A DNA stretch of 19,225 nt, from assembly GCA_019232985.1 (NCBI GenBank), contig JAFAMW010000009.1, positions 1 to 19,225 of the forward strand. The letters run 5' to 3'. Positions within the stretch are counted from its first letter, which is position 1. Each line of letters opens with the position of its first letter. Shown piece after piece: positions 18,253-19,225 of this stretch. Position numbers and translations under genes: made by a program. Under the pieces are notes generated by a model. That model saw nothing but the letters and a program-made list of their open reading frames with translations, made no database searches and was not told where the DNA came from. The DNA comes from Roseateles sp. Lineage in GTDB: Bacteria; Pseudomonadota; Gammaproteobacteria; Burkholderiales; Burkholderiaceae.

Positions 18253-18462
18253 GACTGCGGCGACGGGTGTGCCTGGCGGCCCCTACGCCCTCGCCCCTCG
18301 CTGCGGGGGGGCCCCTGCGGTGCTCCCGGCGCGGGGCCGGCGCCATTCACTTCGCGCAGCGAAGTTCAAACGGCGCCTAAGTCAGATGTTGATGCGCGCT
18401 GCGCGCCGCTGCGCTCCTCGGCTCGGGCCAAGGTGCCGTCAGGCACACCCGTCGCCGCAGTC
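18253..18462. repeat. 210-bp imperfect palindromic element
   Basis: The outermost 23 bases at 18253-18275 and 18440-18462 are perfect inverted repeats. The centre carries ACTTCGC/GCGAAGT with a GCA loop (18349-18365), flanked by GGCGCC on both sides (18339-18344 and 18372-18377). All three pairs share the same midpoint near 18357, so this is one large interrupted palindrome with diverged inner arms, not separate chance repeats. It looks like two facing copies of a dispersed intergenic repeat, as in REP/BIME arrays. That reading is inference because only this locus is visible. Confidence 0.75.
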
Positions 18463-18722
18463 GGGACACAGTGGCTGACTGAAACGATCCTGGCAGGGAT
18501 CTTGAGCTCGACCGTGCCAGCCCGGGTCTCCCAGGTGCGGTCGCGGTAGCCGTTGCGGCTGTTGGTGCGCTCGGCGCTCTTCTCGTCATAGCCGGCGCCG
18601 CAGCGCCCCTCGACATCGATCTCCATGAGCCGCTGTGCCATGAACTGCACCATCTGGCGCAGCACGTCGACATCGGCTCCCTTCTCGGCGAGTTCGGCCA
18701 GTGCGATAGTTGAGGTGGTCAT
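18366..18722 (-). pseudogene. Truncated IS256-family transposase (N-terminal fragment)
   Basis: The open frame begins with an ATG at 18722 behind a good AGGAGA ribosome-binding site. Its first 76 residues match the N-terminus of IS256-family (mutator-type) transposases: LRQMVQFMAQRLMEIDVEG, CGAGYDEKSAERTNSRNGYR and WETRAGTVELKIP. Homology stops at residue 76 (about base 18495). The remaining 40 or so codons are read through into the palindromic repeat, so they are not transposase. An intact enzyme has about 400 residues, and the DDE catalytic domain is missing, so this copy cannot transpose itself. Confidence 0.85.
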
Positions 18723-18844
18723 CGTGGGTTCTCCTAGACAGGATTGGTGGGTCGCACCCTCAACCTTATCCGGGTTATTCACGATGGCCACCCTGCGCAG
18801 GGCCGTCCCGCCTCAAAGACTTACACCACCTCCTGGGACATCAC
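18495..18844 (-). mobile_element. Left-end remnant of an IS256-family insertion sequence
   Basis: The fragment runs from the transposase truncation point to the probable left end at 18820-18844. Read outward on the plus strand, that end is CTTACACCACCTCCTGGGAC followed by ATCAC, resembling terminal inverted repeats of this family. No matching right end or target duplication is visible, so the outer boundary is approximate to within a few bases. Composition is less GC-rich than the catabolic genes. Confidence 0.6.
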
Positions 18845-19009
18845 CGCGAATCGAGCAATCCTCGCCGCGAAGGATGAAACGCCGTATCGGCAAGGTATGA
18901 GCAGCTCGCTGATCTACGGATCTACATCACAATGGCTCGATCCGGCCATCTGCAGTCAATCACGACGTCGGGTTCTGGGCGTCAGGCCTGGCCCCGGTGA
19001 CACGCCGGT
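18845..19009. other. Non-coding stretch between the IS remnant and the ccdB-like gene
   Basis: These 165 bp show no supported gene or clear terminator. A tandem GATCTAC pair at 18912-18926 is the only small repeat noticed. Base composition is more balanced than to the left, consistent with accessory DNA. Confidence 0.4.
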
Positions 19010-19225
19010 TCAGTATCCCTGGAACAGAAAGTCCAGTGCTCCCGTAACTCGGTGCTGCTCGCTAGCGAGCGAGGTCAGGTGCTCTTTGAGCAAGCGACGT
19101 GGAACGGCTGCCATCTTTGGGGTTTCGAGTAGACAGTTCAGGCCTTCGATTTCGAAGACTGGGCATAGTTGGGCCGGTAGCTTCTCCACGACAAAGCGGT
19201 CCAAGCGCCGCAGGGGAATGACAAC
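19010..19225 (-). CDS. ccdB: CcdB-family toxin (5' end beyond the window)
   Basis: The minus-strand frame is open to the right edge. About 71 C-terminal residues of an expected 100 or so are visible, from VVIPLRRLDRFVVEKL through LCPVFEIEG, CLLETPKMAAVPRRLL and EQHRVTGALDFLFQGY. This matches F-plasmid CcdB in order: MVIPL, YPVVHIG, MTTDMASVPV, LMFWGI. CcdB poisons DNA gyrase and is neutralised by CcdA. The last three residues of F CcdB, Trp-Gly-Ile, are needed for killing. Here they are Gln-Gly-Tyr, so gyrase toxicity cannot be assumed. The TTG at 19204 is not a likely start because homology continues upstream of it. A ccdA antitoxin gene would be expected just beyond 19225. Confidence 0.85.
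   Translation of the reverse strand, partial: VVIPLRRLDRFVVEKLPAQLCPVFEIEGLNCLLETPKMAAVPRRLLKEHLTSLASEQHRVTGALDFLFQGY

Noticed and set aside
18253..18462. Palindrome as a CRISPR array or phage attachment site
   Set aside because: There is a single inverted pair, not regularly spaced direct repeats, and no integrase or tRNA gene is nearby.
18625..18900. 91-codon plus-strand ORF across the IS remnant
   Set aside because: It is antisense to the transposase fragment and IS end and has no independent support.
18912..18926. Tandem GATCTAC pair as an IS target-site duplication
   Set aside because: It does not flank the inferred IS end at about 18844, and the two copies are almost directly adjacent, not separated by an element.

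Overview
The window is very GC-rich with strong G/C third-position bias. It reads as chromosomal DNA of a betaproteobacterium, most likely order Burkholderiales. The evidence is a glucokinase fused to an RpiR regulator (a fusion known from Burkholderia), a kynBUA tryptophan operon, and an aerobic anthraniloyl-CoA pathway like that of Azoarcus evansii. This placement is inferred from gene content, not from a database search.

Layout. 1-1183 (+): 3' part of the glucokinase/RpiR fusion, then a small stand-alone GGDEF protein (1227-1790). 1869-11071 (-): a nine-gene operon. In transcription order it encodes a 2-aminobenzoyl-CoA monooxygenase/reductase, an SDR, a MarR regulator, a crotonase, an acyl-CoA dehydrogenase, a 2-aminobenzoate-CoA ligase, a thioesterase, a RidA-like protein and glutaryl-CoA dehydrogenase. 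Seven of its eight junctions are overlapping stop/start codons. A good sigma70-like promoter with an overlapping dyad precedes it, just downstream of a clear intrinsic terminator. 11195-13255 (-): a stand-alone EF-G paralogue. 13565-16337 (+): kynB, kynU and kynA. 16392-18206 (+): a three-domain Xaa-Pro aminopeptidase. 18207-19225: an accessory patch with a 210-bp palindromic repeat, the 5' remnant of an IS256-family element, and the 3' end of a ccdB-type toxin gene that runs off the window.

How the genes work together. KynA opens the indole ring of tryptophan, KynB removes formate and KynU releases alanine and anthranilate. The ligase makes anthraniloyl-CoA, and the fused flavoenzyme hydroxylates and reduces the ring. 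The dehydrogenase, crotonase and SDR probably carry out beta-oxidation-like ring opening. GcdH could turn glutaryl-CoA into crotonyl-CoA. The window therefore probably encodes a tryptophan-to-central-metabolism route in two oppositely oriented operons separated by the EF-G gene. The most puzzling details are a RidA-like protein without the usual catalytic arginine, a crotonase lacking both classical glutamates, a GGDEF protein with an eroded nucleotide pocket, and the palindrome/IS junction near the right end.
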